Of a stretch of DNA of 64,000 bases, positions 1-14,129 are shown in pieces. Origin of the DNA: Azolla pinnata (taxonomy: Eukaryota; Streptophyta; Polypodiopsida; Salviniales; Salviniaceae); assembly GCA_037176905.1 (NCBI GenBank), contig JBBBWG010005446.1, positions 1-64,000 of the forward strand. The letters run 5' to 3'. The position numbers and the translations under genes are program-made. The notes under the pieces are model-generated. The model did not search any database, had not been told where the DNA came from, and saw nothing but the letters and a program-made list of their open reading frames with translations. Each line of letters opens with the position of its first letter. Position 1 is the stretch's first letter.

Positions 1-380
1 ATCTCTGACATAGTTTTACTTTTTCTTTCATGTTTATTGCCTTGAGTTTTAGAGTTTAGATTTTTTTCATGTCATATGATAGCCTATTTGGTTAGCTTTG
101 ATTCAACTATTTGAACTCTAAAATCTGATATTATACAAGGAAGCTATGAGCATTTTGATGTAAGCGATCGCTATTAACTATCCGTGCCTCATCTCTGAGA
201 TAATTTTACTTTTTCTTTCGTGTCGATCGCCCTGAGTTTTAAATTTTAAAATTTTTCATGCTATATGATAGCGTACTTGGTTAACTTTAATTTGTCTATT
301 TCAACTCTAAAATCCGACAGCATACGAAGAAGTTGTAAGCATTTGGATGTAGGCGCTCACTATTGGTTATCCGTAACTCG
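1..380. repeat. Diverged tandem repeat, ~190-bp monomer, two copies
   Basis: Bases 1-190 and 191-379 align end to end: both start atctctgaNataNttttactttttctt-like and share the blocks tgatagc...acttggttaac and aactctaaaatc. The reverse complement of this unit is the same family as the array at 6010-6710. No coding potential is apparent. Confidence 0.8.
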
Positions 381-572
381 GTATTTATATCATCAAAACC
401 TCATGCATGCTCAACATGTGGCTATTATGCATGATTGCCACGGGCCGGCTCTAGTTCGATACTAAAGCGAAGTTGGTATTTATATCATCAAGTCCTCATT
501 TCTCACCATGTGGCTATCATGCATGATTGCCATGTAACTTGCATTGCCACAGGGTGGCTCCGATGACTTACA
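380..572. repeat. Short tandem duplication, ~95 bp
   Basis: Two copies start with ggtatttatatcatcaa at about 379 and 475 and share the block atgcatgattgcca. It directly follows the 190-bp repeat. Confidence 0.65.
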
Positions 573-1209
573 ACGATTGTCTTTGAAAATTATTTTGACA
601 ATATCTACTAGATGATCTCATGTTTGTTGTTAAAAGTACTTTGTTAATCGTATTAGAGAATAGATATATGAGACATTAGGGAGATGATTTCTGGTATAGC
701 TTTTTTCACTTTGTGCATGTTACATATAGTGTTAAACTAGGTATGTTGTTTGTAAGATGATTATCTCACTATGGAATATTTATCTTTGTATAATTACGGA
801 GCAGCCTTTCAGTACATAGAATTTAATGTATAATTGGTGGGGCCATAACATCGATCGTTACTTGCAAGGAAGTCTCCTCACTTTTGAGATGTTTGGGAAT
901 CGGTCGGACCAAACACAACTTATAAAAAGAACAAATAAATAGATTGAAAGCAAAACAAAGTGTGACGATACCCTATTACCAGGTGAAGGATTAGACTTGG
1001 GCTTATCCACAAGTATCATAGCTCAAAGATTTTCATTATTGCAGCACATGGCTTGTGGTGGAATTGTGTGTTGACAAGTGAAGTAACACACTACAACACA
1101 TTGCCTTTGTTGGCATAAAGTCCAAGGTTATTGATAAAGTTAGAGAAAGAATCTCCAGCTTAAATAGCTTGACTGATATGATCTTTACTAGAGAGGGATG
1201 GATTTCGAT
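573..1209. other. AT-rich intergenic DNA
   Basis: No gene, RNA or recognisable transposon was seen. Open frames here are short and lack any family signature. Confidence 0.5.
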
Positions 1210-1664
1210 CGTCAAGTGCACGAGGAGCACCAATTCCAGTGTAGAATGGTTCAAACATGTTCTAAACTACCCCCCTACAGTCAAAAGCGTCAGCCCTAAT
1301 GCTTCCAATTAGACAAATACCTCTATATAAGTTAGACTTACTAATTCTTCATTAATGCAGTATCGGATTTGCATCAAGCACCTCAATGCGGTATTATCTG
1401 TTTGGCCTGATAGACAAAAAGTTCGCACCCCAACATCTATCGATAAAGTGGAAAGAAGAGCCAATCTTACGCATAATGCAAGAGGGAGCACGGTGAAGAG
1501 CAATGAATGTGTAAAAGCATCTCCGCCGGTTGGGCAACAACCAATGCGGAGTTTGACGACTTTTAAACATCTTTCGAGGAGTACAGCTGTCAGGCATATG
1601 CATGTATTTAGCCATTGGGTGGGGAGGATGAACTGATGACCCAAGAGAGTGAATGGTGGGGGAG
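1210..1664 (+). promoter_or_regulatory. SDR A upstream region, inverted copy of the SDR B upstream region
   Basis: Read in reverse complement, this stretch aligns in blocks with 15908-16500, upstream of SDR B. Shared blocks include a (t/g)aatcggatactNcattaNtgaagaattagtaag stretch, a gaagcatta block, and a tgtagggg...tagttta block. The duplication that made the two genes therefore took several hundred bases of 5' flank with it. A TATATAA at about 1324 is a possible but distant TATA element. Confidence 0.55.
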
Positions 1665-3423
<1,759 letters not shown>

Positions 3424-3469
3424 TGCTTCGATCCGTCGCAAGTCACGCTTACATTGCAACAACTATTGA

Positions 3470-3670
3470 CATCGTCATCGTCATCATCATCATCTTCTTC
3501 TTCTTCTTCGTCGTCGTCGTCGTCGTCATCGTTGTCGTTGTCATCATCCCTTGGCGCCAACCAAATAAAAACAAAGAGTGATCAAATGTCGCGACAAGAG
3601 CACCAACCAAATAAAAACAAAGAGTGATCAAATGTCGCGACAAGAGCACCAGCCAAATAAAAACAAAGCC
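3470..3670. repeat. TCN trinucleotide tract and 46-bp tandem repeat
   Basis: 3470-3546 is a (TCA/TCT/TCG)n tract. From 3557 a 46-bp unit starting ccaaccaaataaaaacaaag recurs at 3603 and, truncated, at 3649. It lies in the presumed 3' flank of SDR A. Confidence 0.85.
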
Positions 3671-6009
3671 TCGGAGTCACTATCCTATTCTTGAATGTTA
3701 TACTGATACGGGCAGAAATGCAATAAGAATATGTGGGGAGTACTCTAGTATCCGTCCAAATGAGTATTCTAGAATGCTCTACTGATATGACAACATGTGA
3801 CGTGAGTACGAAATGGCATGCATGAATGCCAACTGATACGGCTTTAGCCCATTCTAAACTATAAAATTGACGTTCGCATTAGTGTATGTCATTTTTTCCA
3901 AAAGCTAGATTTATCACTAGTAAAATGCTCTACATCCGACCTTAATTTCATTAGCTTTTCTTTCCCTTTCTTGGCAAATTCATTAGCTTACATTCGAGCA
4001 AGTTGGCATATACTAGCCGACTTCATGTTTGTTTCTCCAACTTCTTTTAGTGTGGATTGGGCTAGATCTTCTTTCCTTACATTGCTCATGTTAGGGCACT
4101 TTGATGCGCCATCATCATCACCCATCCTTTTCTGTTTTTCATTCACAAGTTCTTCTTAGTTATTGCATACACCTTCGTAAAGCTCGTGTTATTGTTAACT
4201 AGGTAAGACCATCTAGTTACTCGTTAGGAGAACAAAGCAAGAGATTAGACAATTGAAGGAATATATAAGAGAATAAATGAAGAGGAAAAAGTGGATTGAT
4301 TATAAAAGACTAGGTTTATTTGAATAAAATAAGTGCAAGAAGGATTTCAATATAAGATAGGCTTGGAGCTAAAGACTGGTGTTATTCGAATTAATTTGAT
4401 ATGATCTATATGTCTCTACTTATAAGTTTTTATAGATTAACTTAGAGATTTTTACAATGTTCTAAAATGTTCTAGACCTAGATTATTATATTATATTCTA
4501 AAAGAATTTAGAATGTTCTAGAAAGTTCTAGAGTTTTCTCTAAATAAAATAATCACTATATTATTAAAAAGTGGTTTTTATTTTTTACGTTATGATCGTC
4601 TACTTTAATGGTTAGGCTTTGTATTATGTAATACGAGATCTTAGGTTCCAGTCTAAGTTAAACATAATGTTTACGAACTCTTGATATTCGTTACACGTGA
4701 ACTTCAAATTTTTTGAATTAATTTCGTTATTCTTCTCACACTCCAAGGCCAAAGTCTAGCTCTTGATTGTCTCAAAAGTTTCTTTCCTAGCTAATACAGC
4801 ATAATGATAGCTTCCACATGCCTTACATCCTCTTCTTTTACAACTATCGGAAGACCCCTAGGCCTCAGACTAAAAGCATAACCGAAATGTTTCAAAAGAA
4901 AATAGAGTTACAAAATATGATACTTTTCATCATAGATTTTAGTCAAGAATACATTCATGAATTTGTATTCGAGTATAAAAGTCTTATTCGAGAATGAAAA
5001 AAAACTCCAACGTATAAAATAAACCATTCATCTTATTATATATATATATATATAATAATTGATCAATTCGAATTAAATAAAATTTGAAATTTGAAAGAGA
5101 GTTGGTGAGGTTTGAGCAAAGTCTATAGTTTGACGACATTTTACTTTATAATTCAAGAGTTAAAATATTATCCTTATGCTATTTGCATTTGTTTATCATT
5201 TGTGTATTCATGTTTGATATTTTCCACGAATGCCAATATTACTATCTATGCTTTTCATTGAACTAAAAAAGATTTTACAATCATTCTAGGTTTTGGGAGT
5301 ACATAAAATGTATGAGAGATTTGAGCTGGTATATCTTATCGGGTCGAAAATTTTAGAGATTTGAACTTTAAGAAAACTATATGTGAGTTTTTGGAATTTT
5401 TCCAAGATTTGAGATCTATGCTTTCGATTCTTTGGGATCTGAGATTAGAGTTCTTAGATTTGAGAGTTTAAGTTTTGATTAGGTTAGGGTTCTGCGTTCT
5501 GGGTTTGAGGGTTTTCAAAAAGATGTATGAGAGTAACTCCCTCCTAGATTAGACTTTTGAAAAGCATTAATATGGCTCTCCTAGATTAGGGTTATGGCTT
5601 TCTATGATAGAAAAATAGGATTAATATTTATTAGGATCTAGGGTTAGGGTTTATTAAGATATTTATATGAATCTAGGGTTTTGATTAGAGTTAGGGTTTA
5701 TAGGATTAGGGTTTGATGAGATTCTAAAGTTAAGGTTTTGGATAACATTTTGCCGGCTAGGCTCTCAGGTCCCTTCGAATCTGAGTATGAGGGCTTCAAG
5801 TTCATTCTCCATGTCCCTTTCGAATTTAACTCGGAGATGCGTGAAAAGGTTGAGTTTAACTTGAACTAAACTAGGAGTTAAGTAGTAGGTTTTTGTTCGA
5901 GTTTGCACACATAACTGCAAAAAGTCTAGTCCGAGTCTACACATGGACATGTCCCCAGCAAATCTCATCCAAGTCTACAGTATAGAACTTTGCCAAGCAA
6001 AAGATGTTG
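3671..6009. other. AT-rich intergenic DNA
   Basis: No gene was recognised. There is an (AT)n tract near 5036-5055. Between about 5400 and 5750 scattered aggguttagggt-like telomere-type motifs (for example agggttagggttta) recur but form no regular array. Confidence 0.5.
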
Positions 6010-6710
6010 GTCATGCACAAAGCCAAGCTAAGAATATTAGATGTAACAAATAAAGGAAATATCGAGACATAAAGGAAAAAGTAAACTTGTGACAAAAATC
6101 AAGTAGGGACAAATAAAGGAAAAAGTAAACTTGAAGCGAGAGACATAAAGGAAAAAGTAAACTTGAAGCAGAAATCATGTACGAACAAACAAGAGCGACC
6201 ACTTGCATCAAATAGGTCATAGTTTCCTCGTATTATATCAGATTTTATAGTTCAAATAAGTGAATCAAAGATACCAAAGTAAACTAAAATAAGGGTTGAT
6301 TACGTATAAATTTAGAAATTCAAGGGCAAGAGACCTAAGGGAAAAATAAACTTTTGAAAGAAATCAAGCAGCGACAGACAAGAGCAACTCCGTGCATCAA
6401 GAAGCTCATAATCGCCTCTTATGATACTTGTTTCAGAGTTCAAATAGGTGAATCAAGGTTGCGAAAGTTGGCTATGAATGGATGGATTAGATCTAAATTT
6501 CGAAACTCAAGATGACAGACATGAAGGAAAGAGTAAAATTGTGGCAGAAATCAAGCAGGGATAGAATAGAGCGACTACATGCATCAACAAACTCATAGTT
6601 TTAACGTATGATATTAGATTTTAGAGTTCAAATATGTGTATCATAGTTAATGAAGTGGGCTATGATATTTTAAGATTAGATTTAAATTTCGAAATTTAAA
6701 GTATGAGATA
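6010..6710. repeat. Tandem array of the ~190-bp repeat family, opposite orientation
   Basis: About three diverged copies (near 6135, 6320 and 6510) each carry in order: gacataaaggaaaaagtaaa, gcagaaatcaagcagg, gagcgactacNtgcatcaa, a ctcatag block, agattttagagttcaaata and aatttcgaaattcaa. The reverse complement of bases 1-380 carries the same order of blocks, so the two loci are one repeat family in opposite orientations. Confidence 0.75.
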
Positions 6711-7395
6711 TTATTTTGTCCTTGTACAAAGTAAGTGTGCTTTTATAAATAATTATTATATGGTCCTCAACAATCAAAGAAACTTAGTTATATAAATAAA
6801 ATAAAGTTAAATATGTGTAATCACTATCATCAAGTTGTTTCATATTTGGGCAGGCAGATATAAGAAACTTTTCCTCGACATTTAAGAACCTCCTAAAAAA
6901 ATAACAAAAAAAAAAGGTTTGAATCAAATATTTAGAAATCAATATGAAAAATGAGAAAGCAACTCAGAATATGGTACAAGAGGGAAATAGATATCATAAA
7001 AGAATGGAGAGCTCCAAGGATCTTCTTGGGAAATTATTGAAATTTAATTGGCGTTACTCTGCACCAAAGTTTTTAATCCTAAAGTCTATATGTGATGGCC
7101 TCATGCTTTTTGTTTAGTGTGATGAATATGTTTTGATCGATAATGTAGAGGAATATGTCTGACATGAAACCAATGTTGGAACTAGGTGTTTTTGTGTCAA
7201 CTCATGCAATAAGTATGGATAAGGATCGTGAGCAATTGACAGGCAACATAACATGGAGTTATACCAGCTGAGAGGATTGTTGTATATGATGACACCAATT
7301 TTCGTGTCTTTAAAATCGCATCAATAATTGCCTTATGATATTTTATAAAATGTTAGGCACTTTGTGTGTATAACTCATTTCTTTTAAAGTTTTAG
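6711..7395. other. AT-rich intergenic DNA
   Basis: No gene, RNA or transposon was recognised. Confidence 0.45.
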
Positions 7396-8560
7396 ACTTT
7401 GTCATTCGCTGCTATGATAACTGGAGGTAAAACAATCTCAAGCCTAGTGGATAGACACGATAACATTGGGTTTGCAAATCCAAAAGAAGATGAGGAGTTG
7501 CTTCCTACTCATACAGGTGATAAAATAGTGTTGATTTTCATTTTGTGTTTTCAACTCTTGAAAAATCTTTTGAGAGGATTTGGAACCCAAGACCCTAGAA
7601 CAAAGTCTCTTCCCTTGTTTCCCTCCATCTCTCTCTAGCTCCCTCTCCCTCTCTCTCTCTCACTTTCTCTCTCCTCCCTTGTTTCTAATACTGTTAAGTT
7701 TCTAATACTGCTAAGCATCAATCGCTACTATGATAATGAGATGACAAGTCAATCTTAAACATAGTGGATGGACATGATAAGATTATGTGTGCAAACCTGA
7801 AAGAAGACGACGATTTGCTTCTTGTGACATATACAGGTGATCAACAATGTTGATTTCCGTTCTGTGTTTTCAACTCTTGAAAAGCTTTTGAGAGGATTCG
7901 AACCCAAGACCTCAGAACAAAGTCTCTCTTTTCTCTCACTTTCTCTCTCCTCCCTTGTTTCTTCTCTCATCTTTCTCTTGTGCTCTTTGTTCCTGGTCTA
8001 CGATGTGTCTATTTCTCATACTGCTTAACACCATTCGCAGCGGTGGTAACAAGATGACAAGACAATCTTAAGCACAATTGATGGACATGATAAGATCAAG
8101 TGTGCAGACCCGAAAGAAGACAACGAGCTACTTCCCATGACACATATAGGTGATCAACAATGTTGATTTTCATTCTGTGTTTTCAACTCAAGATTTGAAC
8201 AAAGTCTCTCTTTTCCGCTCTTTCTCTAGCTCCCTCTCTCTCTAGCTTTCTCGCTCCTCCCCTGTTTCTTCTCTCTCCTTCTCTTGTGCTCTCCGTCGCT
8301 GGTCTATAATCTGTCTAATTCTCATACTGCTTAAGCACTATTCGCAGACGACAAGACAATCTTAAGCACGATGGACAGATCAAGGCGTGCAGACCCCGAA
8401 CGAAGACGACGAGCTGCTTCCCTGCGACACATGCAAGTGATCAACGGTGTCGATCTTTCATTCTCTGTCTTTCAACTCGTGAAAAGCTCCTGAGAGGATT
8501 CGAGAACCCAAGACCTCAGAACAAAGTCTCTCTCTCTCTCTCTCTCTCTCTCCCCCTGTT
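7396..8560. repeat. Four-copy tandem array, ~290-320 bp unit, with a tRNA-type B-box motif
   Basis: The anchor block acaatct(c/t)aag...gtggatggaca(c/t)gata recurs at about 7429, 7749, 8061 and 8354, so copies are 320, 312 and 293 bp apart. Each copy holds a tttcaactc(tt)gaaaagc segment and most hold gaggattcgaacccaagacct. On the minus strand this contains GGTTCGAATCC (7894-7904), an exact match to the RNA polymerase III B-box consensus GGTTCGANNCC, with the preceding GGTCTTG common in plant tRNA-derived SINEs. No convincing A-box was found, so this may be an amplified SINE fragment. Confidence 0.65.
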
Positions 8561-8884
8561 TCCCTCATTCTCTCTCTATCATTCTCTCTCCTCCCCTATT
8601 CCCCTCCTTCTCTCTGTAGCTTTCTCTCTCCTTCCTGTTCCCCTCCTTCTCTCTCTAGCTTCCTCTCTCCTCCCCTGTTCCCCTCCTTCTCTCTCTAGAT
8701 TTCTCTCTCCTCCCCTGCTTCCCTTCTTCTCTCTCTAGCTTTCTCTCTCCTCCCCTGTTCCCCTCCTTCTCTCTCTAGCTTTCTCTCTCCTCCCCTGTTT
8801 CCCTTCTTCTCTCTCTAGCTTTCTCTCTCCTCCCCTGTTTCTTCTCTGTTCTGCCTTCTTCTTCTTCTTCTTCTTCTTCTTCTT
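8561..8884. repeat. 40-bp pyrimidine minisatellite and (CTT)n in the helicase 5' leader
   Basis: A 40-bp unit (ccctccttctctctctagct + ttctctctcctcccctgttc) repeats about seven times up to 8835. A (CTT)n tract follows at 8855-8884, ending 53 bp before the helicase start codon. The whole leader is almost pure C+T on the plus strand. Confidence 0.9.
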
Positions 8885-8937
8885 CCCCGTCTCTGCTCCT
8901 TCGTCTCCACGCAGACGATCGAAGACGGGAGCTCGCC

Positions 8938-10095
8938 ATGGCTGCCGACAAGCAGCTCCGCGACTGGGTCTCCGACAGCCTCCACGCCCTCCTCGGCTAC
9001 TCTCAGACGCACCTCGTCTCCTTCATCCTCGGCATCGCCAAGAAAGCCCCCTCCCCCTCCCAGATCGCCTCCCACCTCGCCGACTGCGGATTGCCCCCCT
9101 CCCCCGACACCCAGAGGTTCTCCGACGAGCTCTTCCGGAAGATCCCCCGCGCAGCAGCCTCTGCTTCGGCTCCCAATGCCTACAGACAAGCGGAACGGGA
9201 CGCCGCGGAGCTCGCGAGGAAGCAGAAGCTGTACCAGATCTTGGACGCAGACGACGATGAGGACGATGGTGCTTCTGCTGTCACCGCCGCCGAAGACGAC
9301 GACCGAGGAAGAAGGCCCAACGGTAAGTACTCTTCTGCTACACCTCCGACCGGGAAGAAATCTCAGAAACACATTCGGAAAAGAACTCGAGAGATGGAAA
9401 CGGAGGAAGACGAAGAGGAAGAAGACGAGGCGCAGCATCTCTTGTCTTCGAGAGCGAGCAAAACGCGGAGATCTTCCGATGACGACGACGACGACGGAGC
9501 GAGCAGCGGCGATGAGGAGGAGGAAGAAGCGGAGCGCGAGAGACGAAGGCTGGAAGATCAGAGGGAGAGGGAGGAGCTCGAGAGGAGGCTCCGCGAGAAG
9601 GACGAAGCTTCGACGAAGAGGGTTATGGAGCCGAAGCTGAGCCTGCGGCAGGAAGAGGAAGCGAAGCGCAGGGCCGAAGCGGAGGAGAGGAAGGAGCTTC
9701 TCCCCAGCTTGAGGGAGGTGAGCAGGCAAGTCTACCTGAAATCTCGCGAGCAGAAGAAGCTCGATGAGCTCAAGGATGCGATCGAAGACGAGCAGTACCT
9801 GTTCGAAGGCGTGAACCTCACCGCGAAGGAGAAGGAGGAGATGAAGTACAAGAGGACCGTTTACGAGCTCGCGAAGCAGAGGGCGAAAGACATCGATAGC
9901 ATCGTCGAGTACAAGATGCCCGTGGCTTACGACCGAGAAGGCGGCGTGAAGCAAGACCAGCGCTTCGCCGTGGCGCTGGAGAGGTACAGAGATCCCGACG
10001 GCGAAGAGGAGAAGCTCAACCCCTTTGCCGAGCAAGAAGCTTGGGAGGAGCATCAGATCGGGAAAGCATCGCTGAAGTTCGGCTCGCTGAACAAG

Positions 10096-10127
<32 letters not shown>

Positions 10128-12225
10128 CGATTACGAGTACGTGTTCGAAGACCAGATCGAGTTCATCAAGGCGGATCTCTTGGAGGGTCTCCGCCACGAA
10201 GACGGAGCGGAGGATGCGGAGGAAGAGAAGGCAAAGGAGAAATCGGCCGCGAGGTCGGCGTTGATGCAGTTGCAGGAAGAGAGGAAGCTTCTCCCGATAT
10301 ACCCTTACAGGGAAGAGCTTCTGAGCGCGGTGGAGAGTCATCAGGTGCTTGTGATCGTGGGAGAGACGGGATCGGGGAAGACGACCCAGATTCCGCAGTA
10401 TCTCCACGAGGCTGGGTATACCAAAACAGGGAAGATCGGTTGCACTCAGCCGCGAAGAGTCGCAGCGATGAGCGTAGCTGCGCGGGTCTCTCAGGAGATG
10501 GGAGTGAAGCTCGGCCACGAGGTCGGGTACTCGATCAGGTTCGAGGACTGCACCTCGGAGAAGACGATCCTGAAGTACATGACCGATGGAATGCTGCTCC
10601 GAGAGTTCCTCGGGGAGCCTGATCTGGCTAGCTACAGCGTTATGATGGTCGACGAGGCCCACGAGAGGACCCTTTCGACCGATGTCTTGTTCGGGCTCGT
10701 CAAGGACATCACGCGCTTCCGCCCCGACATCAAGCTGCTCATATCGAGCGCCACTTTGGATGCGAACAAGTTCTCGGACTACTTCGATAATGCGCCCATC
10801 TTCAACATCCCGGGGAGGAGGTATCCCGTCGACATCCTCTACACGAAGGCGCCCGAAGCCGATTACTTGGAGGCCGCGATCGTCACGGTCTTGCAGATCC
10901 ACGTCACTCAACCGCCGGGAGATGTCCTGGTGTTCTGCACCGGGCAAGAAGAAATCGAAGCTGCCGAGGAGATCCTCAAGCTTCGGACGAGAGGGCTCGG
11001 GACGAAGATCGCCGAGATGATCATATGCCCGATATACGCGAACTTGCCGTCGGACATGCAAGCCAAGATCTTCGAAGAAACTCCCGAGGGCGCGAGGAAG
11101 GTGGTCCTTGCCACGAACATCGCCGAAACCTCTCTCACGATCGATGGCATCAAGTATGTGATCGATCCGGGATTGTGCAAGCAGAAGTCGTACAATCCTC
11201 GGACGGGTATGGAATCGTTGCTGGTGACTCCGATCTCGAAAGCCGCAGCCCAGCAGAGGGCCGGGCGAGCCGGAAGGACATCCCCTGGCAAGTGTTTCCG
11301 GCTCTACACCGCGTGGTCTCATCAGCACGAGCTCGAGGACAACACGGTGCCGGAGATACAGAGGACGAACCTCGGCAATGTCGTGCTGATGCTCAAGAGC
11401 TTGGGGATCAACGACCTCGTGAACTTCGACTTCCTCGATCCTCCCCCGGCGGAGACTTTGCTCCGCGCGTTGGAGCAGCTCTATGCGCTGGGAGCGCTCA
11501 ACGATCGCGGCGAGCTCACGAAGATCGGGCGCCGCATGGCGGAGTTCCCCTTGGATCCGATGCTCTCGAAGATGATCGTCGCGTCGGAGAAGTTCGAATG
11601 CTCGGACGAAGTGCTCTCCATCTCCGCGATGCTTTCGGTCGGGAACTCGATCTTCTACAGGCCGAAGGACAAGCAAGTCCATGCCGACAATGCCCGAATG
11701 AACTTCCACACCGGTAACGTCGGCGACCACATCGCGCTGCTCAAGGTTTACGACACCTGGAAGGAGACCAACTACTCGACGCAGTGGTGCTACGAGAACT
11801 ACATCCAAGTGAGGAGCATGAAACGCGCCCGCGACATCAGAGATCAGCTCGAAGGCTTGCTCGAAAGGGTGGAGATCGAGCCGTCCAGCAGCCCCAACGA
11901 TCTCGATGCGATCAAGAAAGCCATCACGTCGGGCTTCTTCTACCACACCGCGAAGCTGCAGAATAACGGCTCCTATCGCACGGTGAAGAACCCTCAGACC
12001 GTGCACATTCACCCGAGCTCGGGCCTCTCGCAGGTGTTCCCGCGCTGGATCGTGTATTTCGAGCTCGTTTACACGAGCAAGGAGTACATGCGTCAGGTGA
12101 TCGAGATCAAGCCGGAGTGGCTCGTCGAAATCGCGCCGCACTACTACAAATTGCAGGATGTGGAAGACAGCGGATCGCACAAGCTGCCGAAAGGAAAGGG
12201 AAGGTCTCAAATGGACGGCTCGTAA
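8938..12225 (+). CDS. PRP2: Spliceosomal DEAH-box ATP-dependent RNA helicase, PRP2/DHX16 type
   Basis: A single 1095-residue frame without introns. The family acts in the nucleus, remodelling the activated spliceosome before the first step of splicing. The N-terminal third is charged, with acidic and Glu/Arg-rich stretches, and has a Gln run near residue 390. The core follows: motif I GETGSGKT (475-482), motif II DEAH (572-575), motif III SAT (604-606) and motif [10 protein letters not shown] (773-780). HA2 begins near 850 and the OB-fold region spans about 980-1060. The first residues (a D-x-x-W-V-S-D start) and the C-terminal KPEWL...HYYKL region match plant DEAH1/ESP3 proteins, so the start at 8938 is well supported. 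The coding region is very GC-rich. Lack of introns could mean a retrocopy, but no residual poly-A tail is evident. Confidence 0.96.
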
Positions 12226-13279
12226 ACCTGGGATGCATAACATGTTTCTTTCCTCGGTTGTCGATGCTTCATGGGACTCATAATACATCGAGAATTTGAT
12301 GCTGGCAAATGAGTATTCTGCCTATCAAGAAGACCACGGTTGAGGAGCTGGTGCAAAATAGCTTTGAGATGCGGAAAACGGTGAAATTCAGTCAGGATTG
12401 TAAAAGGAGGCTGCCCGTAAAAGATTACAAAAGGAGTTTTGTAGGTCTTCAGCAGTTGCCGATGATACTTTGCAGGGTGCCCATAGATGGCTCAGCCGAA
12501 TCCCAGCCCCATCTAAGATTCTTTCTCAGGTAGAAATCCGGCCGGTTTTCCTGCGCTGGAAATCGTGATCAGTACAACTGCTTTTGTCTGTATACCTGAT
12601 GTAATTTTTTGGTCGAAATAGAGAGAACTTGGATCGCAATTGTCGGTCATATACATAACTACTCTGGGTTACATCAAAAGCAAAGCGTTTGGGGTTTTGG
12701 CAGGATCTCTGGTCATTTGCAGAATCGTGAAAGGCGGCAGGCGGTTTACAAATGTATGCAATCGTGGAATCGAGGATGAAGGATTTGTTGTGTATTAGCT
12801 TGGTAATGCATCGAGGCCAATTCCGTCGATATAGTTGACAGCCTTTCCCTGATGAGGGGATCGGTGTCATCTTTGCTTATGATTTTTTTCATGAATGAAG
12901 TTAGTGCCTTTGGATGCTTGGAGGTAATCAGCAGAGGAGTTGAAACTGTTTGGGGTTGCAATTTGTGTCAATGAAGGGGTGAGTGAAATACAGTAGAAAA
13001 TGCGCAAACGTCGGAGAGATGGATCCAATGGTCTAATGTCGCATCAGTCTCTTGGTAGCTTGCACCCAAGAGACTTGTAGAAGTTTTTGGGTCGAAACGC
13101 AAGTCTAAATGATCACACACAACCACACACACACACTTGTTTGCTTATCATTTTTTTTATCTTTTCTTTCGACACATCATCAACACAACAGTTTCCTTGT
13201 TTAAACAGTATATGATTGTATTGATAATTCTTATCGTACTCTCATAGATGAGTGGGATATACAAACATTATTGTATGTT
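12226..13279. other. Helicase 3' flank and intergenic DNA
   Basis: Presumably holds the helicase 3' UTR, but no clear poly-A signal could be placed. A (CA)n tract lies near 13110-13136. No further gene was recognised. Confidence 0.45.
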
Positions 13280-13610
13280 TTGTCTCCGAAGAAGACGTTT
13301 ATGTATCTTTCTTTTACAACCTTTCGTACAGCATCGTCAGGGTTGATTTCGATCTGATTTGATAAACCCTCGTTTCAAATGTTTTCTCGCTCGCTTGTCG
13401 AATTTGTTTGGTAAACTGACCTTTGCTCATGCTGTAAGCGTTTAACATTGGAAGCCTGAGGCCAACGAGGCAACGATGCTAGAGTTGAACATGATCGACC
13501 CCTTTCCATTGGCTTTCATTAGCGGAAGCGCGAGTTAGCTCAGCCCAGCCTCAACGTTCACGGCCATCATCCCGGACAACGTTGTGCCTGGTAGCTCCAT
13601 TGCTATACAG
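13280..13610 (-). pseudogene. Decayed SDR exon-3 fragment with flanking intron
   Basis: On the minus strand this aligns with exon 3 and the adjoining intron 3 of SDR B (about 14700-14990). The shared sequence runs from the intron block ttttctcgctcgc(t/c)tgtcgaatttgt through the splice junction (gacctttgct) into the coding part (a MMAVNVEAGL-like stretch). The other exons are not found next to it. It is a broken partial copy, in the same orientation as SDR B and 0.5 kb downstream of it. Confidence 0.8.
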
Positions 13611-14129
13611 CTCCAAATGAATGTGCCTACGAGAAACCACCGGGGTTTCTGAACCAGGAGATAGATAGCTAAAGAAGAGATTAACATCTGAAAACAAACC
13701 CATTGAATTAACAAATGTTTGGATACTTCTTCAAGTTCGGGCATGGTGTCATTTCTTGGAGGTCCAAACTTTAGGATTGTACAGCCACAAGTACGAATTG
13801 GGGATAATGTTCTTTTTCTTTTCCCAAAATCAATAAAGTGTACATTAGATTGAACTAAAATAATACACTCACAAAGTGAAGTTCACAATCATGACTATCA
13901 AGCCACTGTATACTACATTCATTTTGAGGCTGACCAGAGAGAGATCAAGAAACTCCTGGTCCTTTTCATCCACAAACTTTACACAACGAATTAGAAGAAC
14001 GAAAAAAAACAAAGCACCACACTTCAAAGACCAACATTAATCCTCGCAGAACCCCCCCCCCCCCCAATAAACTTGCGATGACGATCCATCCATCTAGCAT
14101 TCTATGTGTGAGAACAGAGCAAAATGGTT
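13611..14129. other. Intergenic DNA between the SDR fragment and SDR B
   Basis: This includes the presumed 3' flank of SDR B. A poly-C run of about 14 bases lies at 14051-14065. No gene was recognised. Confidence 0.45.

Noticed and set aside
7890-7910. A tRNA gene, suggested by the GGTTCGAATCC motif
   Set aside because: No acceptor stem, D-arm or A-box could be built around it. It fits a repeat fragment.
8815-12288. A 1157-codon open frame on the minus strand across the whole helicase gene
   Set aside because: It is a mirror of the strongly biased GC-rich codons of the sense gene. It has no domain and no start context, and the sense frame is a full-length conserved helicase.
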